NCBI GenBank assembly: GCA_044222225.1
Contig: JBGANR010000013.1
Coordinates: forward strand, 1-64,000
Origin: JBGANR01 sp044222225
Lineage (GTDB): Bacteria > Actinomycetota > Actinomycetes > Mycobacteriales > Mycobacteriaceae
Reading direction: 5' to 3'
Length of the DNA: 64,000 nucleotides
Part shown: positions 17,303 to 25,507 of the stretch, piece after piece
Layout of the letters: each line of letters starts with the position of its first letter
Numbering within the stretch: the first letter of the stretch is position 1
The notes under the pieces: generated by a model
Database searches by the model: none
Told to the model about the DNA's origin: nothing
The model's input: only the letters and a program-made list of their open reading frames with translations
Program-made: the position numbers and the translations under genes

Positions 17303-18753
17303 GCGTCGGCTCCGGACACCGAGCGCCGCAGACCGAGCGCGACGTCGACGACGAGGAACGCGACGAGGCTCCAGCCGAGCAGTGGCGCGAACCAGGCCAG
17401 TCCGGCGAGGACCGCGACGACGGCGACCGCTTCGGCGGGTCGCAGCCGGTTCAAGGCGCCGCGCCGCGGGGGCGTCCCCGGCCCGCCTGCGCGCAGCGTC
17501 GGACGCCGCTTCCACCACATGAGATAGCCGCGGACGATGACGGTGATGAGCCCGCCGACCAGGGCGAGTAGGACGAGCTGGTTCGCGATCCCGAACAGAA
17601 CGCCCATGTGGGCATCGATCGCCCAGCCCGTCAGCTTGGCCGGCAGCGACCATTCGGCGAACGGGACGCGGTCGACCACCTGTCCCGACGCCGGGTCGAC
17701 GGCGATGGTGTCGGAGCGGGTCGGGACGTCCCGCTTGCGCTCGGCGACCTTCCACGCCGCGTCGGCCGTGGCCGGCGGGGTCAGCCAGACGGGGCTGCGC
17801 AGCCCCTCTCGTCCGGCGGCTGCGAGCACGGTGTCGACGCCGGCGACGAGGTCGGCCGGGGCGAGCGAGGACGGCCCGCCCCCGCCGTGCCCGGCGTGGC
17901 CCGCGCCGTCGTCGGCGGCGGGCGCGGCGCCGGGCAGCGCCGTCGAGACCGACGGCGAGGTCCAGGCGAGCGCCGCGCGCAGCTCGGCGACGTTCTCGCC
18001 GGCGTAGCGCGACCACGTCATGCCGGTGATCGAGAGGAACACCAGCCCGACGACCGTCCAGACGCCGACGGCCGCGTGCCACGACTTGCGACGCTCGCCC
18101 TTCGGGCCGGAGCGGTCCGGCAGCGCGAGCCGGCGCAGCTTCCGCTGCCCGCGGCGGTGCCCGATCCACAGCGCGAGCCCGCCGAGCGCGACCAGCCACA
18201 GCCAGCTCGCGGCCAGCTCCGAGTAGTTGCGGCCGAGCTCGCCGAGGTGCAGGTTGCGATGCAGTTCGTCGAACCAGGCCCGGATCGGCAGCCATTCGCC
18301 GTACGTCGTCAGCGAGCCGCGGACCTCGCCGCTGTAGGGGTCGACGAAGACGGTCCGGTTGTAGTCGACGGGCACGTCCGGACCGGTGAACACGATGCGG
18401 GTGGTGTCGTCGGCGGCCGCGGGCGGCCGGATGCTCGCCACGGTGCCCTGCGGGTAGGCGTCGAGCGCCGTGCGGAGCTGCGTCGACAGCGGCAGACGCG
18501 CGTCGCCGACGTGCTCGACCTTCAGCTCGTGGCGGTGGACGAGATCGTCGACCTGCGGAGTGAGCGCGTACAGCAGCCCGGTGACGGCCGCGATGAGGAG
18601 GAAGGGCCCGACGAAGATCCCCGCGTAGAAGTGCAGCCGCAGCAGCACCGGTCGCCAGCGGCGCCAGGGGCTCTCGGTCGCGGCGCCGGCCGGCTCGGGC
18701 GCGGGCCGGGGATCGCGCGCCGGGGCGGCTTCGGGCGTGCTGGTCTGGGTCAC
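17299..18753 (-). CDS. PepSY-associated transmembrane protein
   Basis: A 484-residue protein of the PepSY-TM family, with four expected membrane helices: LLRLHFYAGIFVGPFLLIAA near the N-terminus, a middle helix before LWIGHRRGQRKLRR, a third around GLVFLSITGMTWSRYAGE and a last one near VLLALVGGLITVIVRGY. PepSY repeats lie outside the membrane (TVASIRPPAAADDTTRIVF and TIAVDPASGQVVDRVPF). Family members are linked to metal reduction or siderophore handling. A His/Gly-rich insert (GHAGHGGGG) is compatible with metal binding. The start is GTG 18753 with GAGGA upstream. An ECF-type promoter candidate lies at 18796-18830. Confidence 0.82.
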   Translation of the reverse strand: MTQTSTPEAAPARDPRPAPEPAGAATESPWRRWRPVLLRLHFYAGIFVGPFLLIAAVTGLLYALTPQVDDLVHRHELKVEHVGDARLPLSTQLRTALDAYPQGTVASIRPPAAADDTTRIVFTGPDVPVDYNRTVFVDPYSGEVRGSLTTYGEWLPIRAWFDELHRNLHLGELGRNYSELAASWLWLVALGGLALWIGHRRGQRKLRRLALPDRSGPKGERRKSWHAAVGVWTVVGLVFLSITGMTWSRYAGENVAELRAALAWTSPSVSTALPGAAPAADDGAGHAGHGGGGPSSLAPADLVAGVDTVLAAAGREGLRSPVWLTPPATADAAWKVAERKRDVPTRSDTIAVDPASGQVVDRVPFAEWSLPAKLTGWAIDAHMGVLFGIANQLVLLALVGGLITVIVRGYLMWWKRRPTLRAGGPGTPPRRGALNRLRPAEAVAVVAVLAGLAWFAPLLGWSLVAFLVVDVALGLRRSVSGADA

Positions 18754-18795
18754 GATGTCCTCGTCGGTCGGCCGCGTCTCGTCGGGACACGGTCG

Positions 18796-18830
18796 CCATA
18801 GTGGTCGTGTGCGGGGCCGCATTAGTTCCC
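18796..18830 (-). promoter_or_regulatory. Candidate SigC-type promoter of PepSY operon
   Basis: On the minus strand GGGAACT (reverse of 18824-18830) is followed, 17 bases after GGGAAC, by CGAC (18807-18804) and then CACTATGG. The copper ATPase gene has the same arrangement at 22263: GGGAACT, then CGAC at the same spacing, then AATATG. The layout is that of an ECF sigma promoter, and the only ECF sigma gene nearby is SigC at 21584. The leader to the GTG start would be about 40 bases. Confidence 0.5.
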
Positions 18831-18936
18831 GCCGATCGAGCCGTCCCGCACGGGCCGGTCGACTCCGCGGGCTCCGGCTTCGACGCCGCGTCGTAGAATG
18901 AGCCTGGATTATGCCCCTGACCTGGAAGGACGCTCC

Positions 18937-20910
18937 GTGGACACCGCCTCGCCCGAGACCGGACCGACAGGATCCGACGGGCAGGCGCCTGCCGGCCGGG
19001 CGCCCGCGCTGCTCGCCGCCGCGACCGTCGTCGGCGTCGTGCTGCTCGGCTACGCGCTCGCCGCCGGCGACACCCCGTTCATCGACGCCAATTCGGGTCG
19101 GCCGGGCGTCGTGACGGCCGTCGCCGATCTGCTGCTCGGTTACGCCGGGCTGCTCGCGGCCACCGTCACCCTGGGCGGGATCGTGTTCGTCCTCGTCGTC
19201 GGAGTTCCCGACGCGCGCGGGCTCATCGACGCCCGCGGGTATCGCGGGCACCTGCTCGTCGAGGGCGGCGCCGTCGGCTGGGCGCTCATCGCCGTCGCGC
19301 AGACGGTGTTCTCGGCGGCGGCCCGGTCGGGCGTCGACGCCCGCACGCTTCTGCAGAGTCCGGTGCTCGTCGAGTCGGTGGTGTCCAATCCGATCGCGGC
19401 GGCGTGGTGCGTCGCGGCGTGCTGCGCGGCGCTCATCGCCGTCGGCTCGCGGTTCGCGATGACGTGGTCGTCGCATCTCGTGCTCGCGGTGCCTGCCGTC
19501 GTCGGCGCGCTCGCGGTTCCGGTGTCCGGCAATGCCGCGCAGGGCGTCGGCCACGACCACGCGACGAGCGCGGTGATCGTCTTCGCCGCGGCGCTGTTCA
19601 CCCTCGGCGGGCTCAAGCTCGCGCGGCTGCTCGCACCCGTCGGCCCGGCCGATCGTCGGACGCGGGGCATCGAGGTCCTCGCCGGCGGTGTCGCGCTCGT
19701 CTTCGGGCTGCTGACGGCAGGCTTCCTCGTCCGGTTCGGCGATCTCACGACGACGGCGTACGGCCGCTGGCTGCTGGTCGCCGCGCTCGCCGGCGCCGTC
19801 GCGCTGGCCCTCGACGCGGCGGCGTGGCGGCGCGGCGGCTCGCGGTTCGACGTCCCGGCGGCGGCGGTGCTCACCGTCGTCTTCGCGGCGCTCGCGGCCA
19901 TGTCGGCCCGGCCCGCGCCGCGCCTGCTCGACGGCCGCCGGCTGACGTCCGGCGAGATCTTCCTCGGCTACGACCTGCCCGGTCCGCCGGACGTTGTCAC
20001 GCTGCTGACGGTGTGGCGGTTCGACTGGTTCCTCGGTGTCGTCGCGATCGTGTTCGCCGCGGCCTACATCGTCGGCCTGCGGCGGCTCGCCGCACGCGGC
20101 GATCGCTGGCCGATCGGCCGGACGTTGTTCTGGCTGTTCGGCTGCCTGATGCTGCTCGTCACGAGCTCGTCGGGAATCAAGGCGTACGGCTCGGGCATGT
20201 TCTCCGTCCACATGGGCGAGCACATGGCGCTCAACATGTTCATCCCCGTGCTGCTCGTGCTCGGCGCCCCGGCGACGCTGGCACTGCGCGCGCTGCCGCC
20301 GTCCGGTTCCGGCGCGCCCCCGGGCCTCCGCGAATGGCTGCTCCTGGCGCTGCACAGCCGTCCGACGCGCTTCTTCTCGCACCCGCTCATCGCGTTCGGG
20401 ATGTTCACGGGCTCGCTGTTCGCCGTCTATTTCACCCCGTTGTTCGCGATCCTCGTCCGGTACCACTGGGGCCACGAGCTGATGAGCGTGCACTTCCTCG
20501 TCACGGGCTACGTCTTCTACTGGATCATCATCGGCGTCGACCCGGGGCCGTCGCGGCCGCCGTTCCTCGCGCGGCTCGGTCTGCTGTTCGCCGTCATGCC
20601 GTTCCACGCGTTCTTCGGCATCGCGACGATGTCGATGACCGAGATCCTCGGCGGCGACTTCTACCGCCTGCTGGGCCTGAGCTGGGTCCCCGATCTGCAG
20701 CACGACCAGTGGCTCGGCGGTGCGATCGCCTGGGGCTCGAGCGAGATCCCGGTCGTGCTCGTCGTCTGCGCGCTGGTCGCGCAGTGGGCCCGGGCCGATC
20801 GCCGGGCGGGCGCGCGGTCCGACAAGCGCGCGGACGTCTACGACGACGACGAGCTGGACAGCTACAACCGGATGCTCGCGGAGTTGTCGGGGGATCGTCG
20901 GCAGGGCTGA
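18937..20910 (+). CDS. CopD/CtaG fusion, cytochrome oxidase assembly-like membrane protein (Rv0102-like)
   Basis: A 657-residue protein. The N-terminal half (to about 330) has the eight-helix CopD copper-resistance fold. The C-terminal half is CtaG/Caa3-CtaG, with MGEHMALNMFIPVLLVLGAP and PFHAFFGIATMSMTEILGG, whose Met and His residues are typical of copper delivery. Length and fusion match M. tuberculosis Rv0102, which belongs to the SigC-linked copper locus there. GTG 18937 with GGAAGGA upstream is preferred over ATG 18898. It should move copper across the membrane or into oxidases. It is divergent from the PepSY operon; no GGGAAC promoter was seen on its own side. Confidence 0.82.
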   Translation: MDTASPETGPTGSDGQAPAGRAPALLAAATVVGVVLLGYALAAGDTPFIDANSGRPGVVTAVADLLLGYAGLLAATVTLGGIVFVLVVGVPDARGLIDARGYRGHLLVEGGAVGWALIAVAQTVFSAAARSGVDARTLLQSPVLVESVVSNPIAAAWCVAACCAALIAVGSRFAMTWSSHLVLAVPAVVGALAVPVSGNAAQGVGHDHATSAVIVFAAALFTLGGLKLARLLAPVGPADRRTRGIEVLAGGVALVFGLLTAGFLVRFGDLTTTAYGRWLLVAALAGAVALALDAAAWRRGGSRFDVPAAAVLTVVFAALAAMSARPAPRLLDGRRLTSGEIFLGYDLPGPPDVVTLLTVWRFDWFLGVVAIVFAAAYIVGLRRLAARGDRWPIGRTLFWLFGCLMLLVTSSSGIKAYGSGMFSVHMGEHMALNMFIPVLLVLGAPATLALRALPPSGSGAPPGLREWLLLALHSRPTRFFSHPLIAFGMFTGSLFAVYFTPLFAILVRYHWGHELMSVHFLVTGYVFYWIIIGVDPGPSRPPFLARLGLLFAVMPFHAFFGIATMSMTEILGGDFYRLLGLSWVPDLQHDQWLGGAIAWGSSEIPVVLVVCALVAQWARADRRAGARSDKRADVYDDDELDSYNRMLAELSGDRRQG

Positions 20911-20956
20911 CGTCAGTGGTCGTCGTCGCGGAGCTCGGCGCGCAGGCTCGGAGCGC

Positions 20957-21244
20957 TCAGCGAGGGGCGACGACGTCCATGCCCGCCTGCTCGGCCGCTT
21001 CGCCGAGTCTGACGTCGTACGTTAGGATCGCGTCCACGTCGAGCGCGATCGCCGACGCGAGATGGAGGGCGTCGAGGGATCGCAGCGACGTGCCTGGGAG
21101 GAGCCCGGCCTGCCGGAACAAGGCGTTGGTGACGCCGTAGAGATCGATGGTGGCGAGGAACGCGGATATCCGGTCTTGGTACGACTCCGCTTCCTCCTGG
21201 ACGAGCTTGAGCGCTGCGGACGTGTCCGCATACCAGCGAGGCAT
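20957..21244 (-). pseudogene. vapC: VapC-like PIN toxin with internal deletion
   Basis: A 95-residue PIN domain protein, whereas family members are about 130. The first catalytic Asp is present (WYADTSAALKL), as are the third and fourth in SLDALHLASA and ILTYDVRLGEAA. Between EEAESYQ and DRISAFLATIDLYG about 30-35 residues are missing. That segment normally carries the second catalytic residue, a Glu in a motif like TELxRA. The reading frame stays open, so the loss was in-frame. RNase activity is probably lost, leaving at most antitoxin binding. ATG 21244 lies 2 bp after the antitoxin stop. Confidence 0.7.
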
Positions 21245-21246
21245 CG

Positions 21247-21507
21247 TCAGCGATCGTCGTCGCGAAGTTCGGCCAGAACCTGCTCGCTCGTCACGCTGCT
21301 CGCGACGCGCGGCCAATGGACGTAGTCGACGCGCTGACGAGCCGGTCGACTGAGTGGCAACCCGTAACCGGTGGTCGCGTCATCGATGGGGTGAACGAGG
21401 GCGACGGGGGTCCCGTTCTTCGTGACGACAAACGACTCGCCGGCTTCGACGGCGCGGATGATACCGGCGTTGTCGTTGCGGAGCTCCCGCTGTGAGATCG
21501 TGCGCAC
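21247..21507 (-). CDS. vapB: Phd/YefM-family antitoxin (VapB)
   Basis: An 86-residue antitoxin. It begins VRTISQREL and continues with AGIIRAVEAGESFVVTKNGTPVALVHP, the conserved Phd/YefM DNA-binding fold. The acidic C-terminus (SEQVLAELRDDD) would wrap the toxin. GTG 21507 is chosen because homologues begin with this sequence. It is expected to repress its own promoter just upstream. The gene looks intact, in contrast to its toxin partner. Confidence 0.85.
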   Translation of the reverse strand: MRTISQRELRNDNAGIIRAVEAGESFVVTKNGTPVALVHPIDDATTGYGLPLSRPARQRVDYVHWPRVASSVTSEQVLAELRDDDR

Positions 21508-21583
21508 GTGCCGAGCGTAGCAATGTGTTGCACGATGTCGCACTGTGTAGCACACAAACGCATATGTCAGACAGAGCTGATCG

Positions 21584-22153
21584 TCAGCCCGTGTTCGACT
21601 CCGTGTCGGTGGCGGCCAGCAGGTCGGCCCGCGCCCGGGAGACCCGGGAGCGGATGGTGCCCACCGGGCAGCCGACGACGGCCGCGGCCTCGGCGTATGG
21701 CAGGCCGAGCATCTGGGTGAGGAAGAGGGCCTCGCGGCGCTCGGGGTCGAGGCCGTCGATGAGCAGATTGAGCTCGACGACGCCCTCGAAGCGGCGCGTG
21801 CCGCGGCGATCGGCCGCGCCTTCGACGCAGGCGCCGTCGGCGATGCGGGGGCGGCTCATCGCGTGGCGCACCTGGTCGACGGCGACGCGTCGGGCGATGG
21901 AGAGCAGCCACGTCCGGGCACTCGACCGCGCCGAGAACCGGGGGAGCGTGCGCAGGGCGCGCAGGTAGGTCTCCTGCGTGAGGTCGTCGGCCGAGGCGAC
22001 GTCGGCGAGGTGCGCGCAGAACCGCCACACGTCGCCCTGGGTGGCGCGGACGAACTCGTCGAGCGCCCGGCGGTCGCCGCGTCCGGCCGCCAGGGCCAGC
22101 GCGGTCACCGCGTCGTCGCCGCGACGTCCGCGCTCGGATTCCACGCCGGTCAT
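21584..22153 (-). CDS. sigC: ECF RNA polymerase sigma factor SigC
   Basis: A 189-residue ECF sigma factor. Region 2 contains SADDLTQETYLRAL and FSARSSARTWLLSIARRVAV. Region 4 contains LGLPYAEAAAVVGCPVGTIR with RSRVSRARADLL. These stretches are very close to M. tuberculosis SigC. In that species SigC controls copper-acquisition genes, including ctpB and neighbours, and here the gene is divergent from a copper ATPase. No anti-sigma gene is adjacent; the zinc-finger membrane protein at 14837 is the best local candidate. Confidence 0.9.
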   Translation of the reverse strand: MTGVESERGRRGDDAVTALALAAGRGDRRALDEFVRATQGDVWRFCAHLADVASADDLTQETYLRALRTLPRFSARSSARTWLLSIARRVAVDQVRHAMSRPRIADGACVEGAADRRGTRRFEGVVELNLLIDGLDPERREALFLTQMLGLPYAEAAAVVGCPVGTIRSRVSRARADLLAATDTESNTG

Positions 22154-22262
22154 CGTAACCGGAGCCCGATGCGCCCGGGTCCGGGTCGGTGCTCCCGCGG
22201 GAGCCGCCGGACGCGATTCGGGTGCCGCGGGCCGGCCGAGATCGGGACGATCTCGGGCGCTC

Positions 22263-22297
22263 GGGAACTCTCAGGCCGTCGTGGACGACAATATGTG
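22263..22297 (+). promoter_or_regulatory. Candidate SigC-type promoter of copper ATPase
   Basis: GGGAACT at 22263-22269 is followed, 17 bases after GGGAAC, by CGAC (22286-22289) and AATATG. This matches the promoter candidate at 18796-18830 on the other strand in sequence and spacing. The predicted leader is about 28 bases and includes a GGAGG ribosome site. Confidence 0.5.
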
Positions 22298-22323
22298 CGG
22301 ACGGCGAGAATCTCGGAGGCAGT

Positions 22324-24603
22324 GTGACCGAAGTGGCCGAGCGGGCCGAAACCGCGACGGAGACCGCGCAGACCCTGCGTGCGGAGCTCGAGGTCGGCGG
22401 GATGACGTGCGGGGCGTGCGCCAACCGTGTCGAACGCAAGCTGAACAAGACCGACGGCGTCCGCGCCTCGGTGAACTACGCGACGGGGGTCGCGACGGTC
22501 GACGCGCGCGCCGACGTCGGCACCGAGCGGCTGTGCGAGATCGTCGCCTCCGCCGGGTACACCGCTCGGCCGCGACCGCCGATCACCGAGCGCCGCGGCG
22601 ACGACCCGGACGCCCGCCGCGCGCGGGCGCTGTTCCGGCGCTTCGTCGTCGCGGTGGTGCTGTTCGTGCCGCTGGCCGACGCGTCGGTCATGTTCGCGGC
22701 GATCCCGAGCATCCGGTTCCCGGGCTGGCAGCTGCTGCTGCTCGTGCTCGCGGCACCCATCGTGACGTGGGCGGCGTGGCCGCTGCACAGCGTCGGCATC
22801 CGTAACCTGCTGCGCGGCTCGCCGACGATGGAATCGCTCGTCTCCACCGGCATCATCGCGGCGACGGGCTGGTCGCTGGTCACGATGGCGACCACCGACG
22901 ACCATCGCGCCGACGCCACGAGCGTCTGGCAGGCCATCACGAACGCCGACGCGCTCTACCTCGAGGTCGCGGCCGGCGTCACGGTGTTCGTGCTGGCCGG
23001 GCGGTATTTCGAGGCGCGGGCCAAGTCGCAGGCGGGTGACGCGCTGCGGGCGCTCGCGGCGCGCGGCGCGAAAGAGGTCACGGTGTTGACCTCGGCCGGC
23101 GAACTGACCATCCCGACCGCCGAGCTCAAGGAGGGACAGCGCTTCATCGTGCGCCCGGGTGACACCGTTGCCGCCGACGGGCTCGTCGTCTCCGGCCGGG
23201 CCGCGATCGACGCGAGTGCGATGACCGGCGAGTCGCGGCCCGTCGACGTCGCCGAGGGCGGGCAGGTCGTCGGCGGGACCGTGGCGCTCAACGGCCGGCT
23301 GGTCGTCGAGGCTGCGGCCGTCGGCGAGGACACCAAGTTCGCCGCCGTCGTGCGGCTCGTCGAGCGTGCGCAGAGCGAGAAGGCCGAGGCCCAGCGGCTG
23401 GCCGACCGGATCTCCGGCGTGTTCGTGCCGGTCGTCTTCGCTCTGGCGGCGGCGACGTTCGCGGGCTGGGCGCTGCTCGGCGACGACCTCGACGCCGCGT
23501 TCGGCGCGGCGCTGGCCGTGCTGGTCATCGCCTGCCCGTGCGCCCTGGGGCTCGCGACGCCGACGGCGCTCATGGTCGCCTCGGGGCGCGGCGCCTCGCG
23601 CGGCATCTTCCTCAAGGGCCACACGGCGCTCGACGCCGCGCGGACCGTCGACACCGTCGTCTTCGACAAGACCGGGACGCTGACGACGGGCCGGATCACC
23701 GTCGCCGACGTCGCCGCGGCCGGCGGACTCACTCGCGGCGAGGTGCTGGCGCTGGCCGGGGCCGTCGAGGCGGCGTCCGAGCATCCGATCGGGCTCGCCG
23801 TCGCGACGGCGGCCGAGCAGGCGAACGGCCCGCTCGCCGAGGTCGTCGACTTCGAGGCGGTCGCCGGGCGGGGTGTCCGGGGACGCGTCGGGGATCGCGA
23901 GGTGGTCGTCGGCAAGCCGGGCTGGGTGGCGTCGGGGAAGGACGTCGAGCCCGGGCTGCGGGAGGCACGACGGACGGGTGAGGCGGCCGGCCGGACGGTC
24001 GTCTACGTGGCCGTCGACGGCGTCGTATGCGGCGCCGTGAGCGCGTCGGACACGATCAAGGCGAGTGCGAAGGACGCCGTCGCCGAGCTGCAGCGGCGCG
24101 GGCTGCGGACGCTGCTCGTCACCGGCGACAACGCCGTCGCGGCGCAGACGGTCGCCGACGCCGTCGGCATCGACGAGGTGGTCGCCGACGTGCTGCCGGA
24201 CGGCAAGGTCGACGTCATCGACCAGCTGCGGGAGGCCGGACGGTCCGTCGCGATGGTCGGCGACGGCATCAACGACGCCCCCGCACTCGCCGCCGCCGAC
24301 CTCGGGCTGGCCATCGGCCGCGGCACCGACGTCGCGATCGGCGCGGCCGACATCATCCTCGTCCGGCACAGCCTCGCCGCCGTGCCCGAATCGCTCGAGC
24401 TCGCCCGCGCCACCCGCCGGACGATCGTCACCAACCTCATGTGGGCGTTCGGCTACAACCTGGCCGCCATCCCGATCGCCGCCGCGGGTCTGCTCAACCC
24501 GCTGCTCGCGGGCGGCGCGATGGCGTTCAGCTCGTTCTTCGTCGTCTCCAACAGTCTGCGACTGCGCAATCGCCGTCTCGGCGGCGAGGCCGAGCGGACA
24601 TAG
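22324..24603 (+). CDS. Copper-translocating P-type ATPase (CtpA/CtpB/CopA family)
   Basis: A 759-residue P1B-type ATPase. The N-terminal heavy-metal domain has MTCGAC (27-32). The actuator has TGES (301-304), the metal channel motif is CPC (404-406), and phosphorylation is at Asp448 in DKTGT. SEHPIG and VGDGINDAPALAAAD complete the set. CPC with one MTCxxC domain fits Cu(I) transport, as in mycobacterial CtpA and CtpB; CtpB is in the SigC-linked copper locus of M. tuberculosis. GTG 22324 with GGAGG upstream is the start. It is divergent from sigC with the promoter candidate between. The direction of transport (export or insertion into cuproenzymes) is not shown by sequence. Confidence 0.92.
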   Translation: MTEVAERAETATETAQTLRAELEVGGMTCGACANRVERKLNKTDGVRASVNYATGVATVDARADVGTERLCEIVASAGYTARPRPPITERRGDDPDARRARALFRRFVVAVVLFVPLADASVMFAAIPSIRFPGWQLLLLVLAAPIVTWAAWPLHSVGIRNLLRGSPTMESLVSTGIIAATGWSLVTMATTDDHRADATSVWQAITNADALYLEVAAGVTVFVLAGRYFEARAKSQAGDALRALAARGAKEVTVLTSAGELTIPTAELKEGQRFIVRPGDTVAADGLVVSGRAAIDASAMTGESRPVDVAEGGQVVGGTVALNGRLVVEAAAVGEDTKFAAVVRLVERAQSEKAEAQRLADRISGVFVPVVFALAAATFAGWALLGDDLDAAFGAALAVLVIACPCALGLATPTALMVASGRGASRGIFLKGHTALDAARTVDTVVFDKTGTLTTGRITVADVAAAGGLTRGEVLALAGAVEAASEHPIGLAVATAAEQANGPLAEVVDFEAVAGRGVRGRVGDREVVVGKPGWVASGKDVEPGLREARRTGEAAGRTVVYVAVDGVVCGAVSASDTIKASAKDAVAELQRRGLRTLLVTGDNAVAAQTVADAVGIDEVVADVLPDGKVDVIDQLREAGRSVAMVGDGINDAPALAAADLGLAIGRGTDVAIGAADIILVRHSLAAVPESLELARATRRTIVTNLMWAFGYNLAAIPIAAAGLLNPLLAGGAMAFSSFFVVSNSLRLRNRRLGGEAERT

Positions 24604-24719
24604 GCGGTGGTGATGGGTCAGCCCGCCGGACCGCTGGCATCGGGCCTGGCGGGAGCGCCGCGCGAGGAACGAGCCGGCGTGGGGGACTGCGGTTCGGCGG
24701 GCTGACCCATCACCACCGC
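24604..24719. repeat. Palindromic element B2 (family B)
   Basis: The arms of 31 bp (24604-24634 and 24689-24719) are complementary at 30 positions, with GCGGTGGTGATGGGTCAGCC at the left end. The core, read on the minus strand, begins CCGCAGTCCC, contains GCCGGCTCGTTCCTCG and ends CGATGCCAGCGG, as in B1. The arms of B1 and B2 have no evident similarity. B2 starts one base after the copper ATPase stop codon. Confidence 0.9.
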
Positions 24720-24762
24720 GGCCTCACCCGATTGTCGGTGGGTCCCGATACCATCCACGGTC

Positions 24763-25506
24763 ATGACGAGCATGTGGAACGCCCCGCTGCGCAACCGCTG
24801 GCGGGGGCGCCGATCACGGGACCCGCAGCAGGCCCGCTTCCTCACCCGGGATTCGCTGCGCTGGGTCCTCGCGAACAAGGCGTACACCCCCTGGTACCTC
24901 GTGCGGTACTACCGGCTGGCCAAGTTCAAGCTGGCCAACCCGCACGTCGTGCTGCGCGGCATGGTGTTCCTCGGCCGTAACGTCGAGATCCATTCGACGC
25001 CCGAGCTGTCGCGCCTGGAGATCGGCCGCTGGGTGCACATCGGCGACGGCAACGCCATCCGCTGCCATGAGGGTTCGCTGCGGATCGGCGATAAGGTCGT
25101 CTTCGGCAAGGACAACGTCGTCAACACCTACCTCGACATCGAGATCGGGGAGTCGACGCTCGTGGCCGACTGGTGCTACATCTGCGATTTCGACCACCGG
25201 ATGGACGACGTCACGACACCGATCAAGGACCAGGGCATCGTCAAGGGCCCGGTGCGGATCGGACCGGACACCTGGGTGGCCACCAAGGTGACGGTGCTGC
25301 GCAACACGACGGTCGGGCGGGGCTGCGTCCTGGGCAGTCATGCCGTCGTCCGGGGCGACGTACCGGACTATTCGATCGCGGTCGGGGCGCCGGCGAAGGT
25401 GGTCAAGAACCGCAAGGCCGCCTGGGACGCCTCCGCCGAGCAGCGGGCCGAACTGGAGCGCGCGCTCGCCGACATCGAGCGCAAGAAGCAGCAGGCGAGG
25501 GTCTGA
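24763..25506 (+). CDS. Hexapeptide-repeat acyltransferase (Rv3034c-like)
   Basis: A 247-residue protein with a left-handed beta-helix of hexapeptide repeats (LEIGRWVHIGDG, IGDKVVFGKDNVV, VRIGPDTWVATKVTV) and the acetyltransferase ending GCVLGSHAVVRGDVPD. A basic N-terminal region (LANKAYTPWYLVRYYRL) may bind membranes or a glycan. Rv3034c is proposed as the acyltransferase that decorates methylglucose lipopolysaccharides, and this gene matches it in orientation and flanks. It would transfer an acetyl or short acyl group from its CoA ester. The stop is one base before the next gene's start. Confidence 0.85.
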   Translation: MTSMWNAPLRNRWRGRRSRDPQQARFLTRDSLRWVLANKAYTPWYLVRYYRLAKFKLANPHVVLRGMVFLGRNVEIHSTPELSRLEIGRWVHIGDGNAIRCHEGSLRIGDKVVFGKDNVVNTYLDIEIGESTLVADWCYICDFDHRMDDVTTPIKDQGIVKGPVRIGPDTWVATKVTVLRNTTVGRGCVLGSHAVVRGDVPDYSIAVGAPAKVVKNRKAAWDASAEQRAELERALADIERKKQQARV

Positions 25507-25507
25507 C

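Noticed and set aside
22150..24369. Open frame opposite the copper ATPase
   Set aside because: It is antisense to a gene with every P-type ATPase motif and has no domain.
12070..24720. CRISPR array
   Set aside because: Repeats are few, long, palindromic and dispersed, not regularly spaced with unique spacers.
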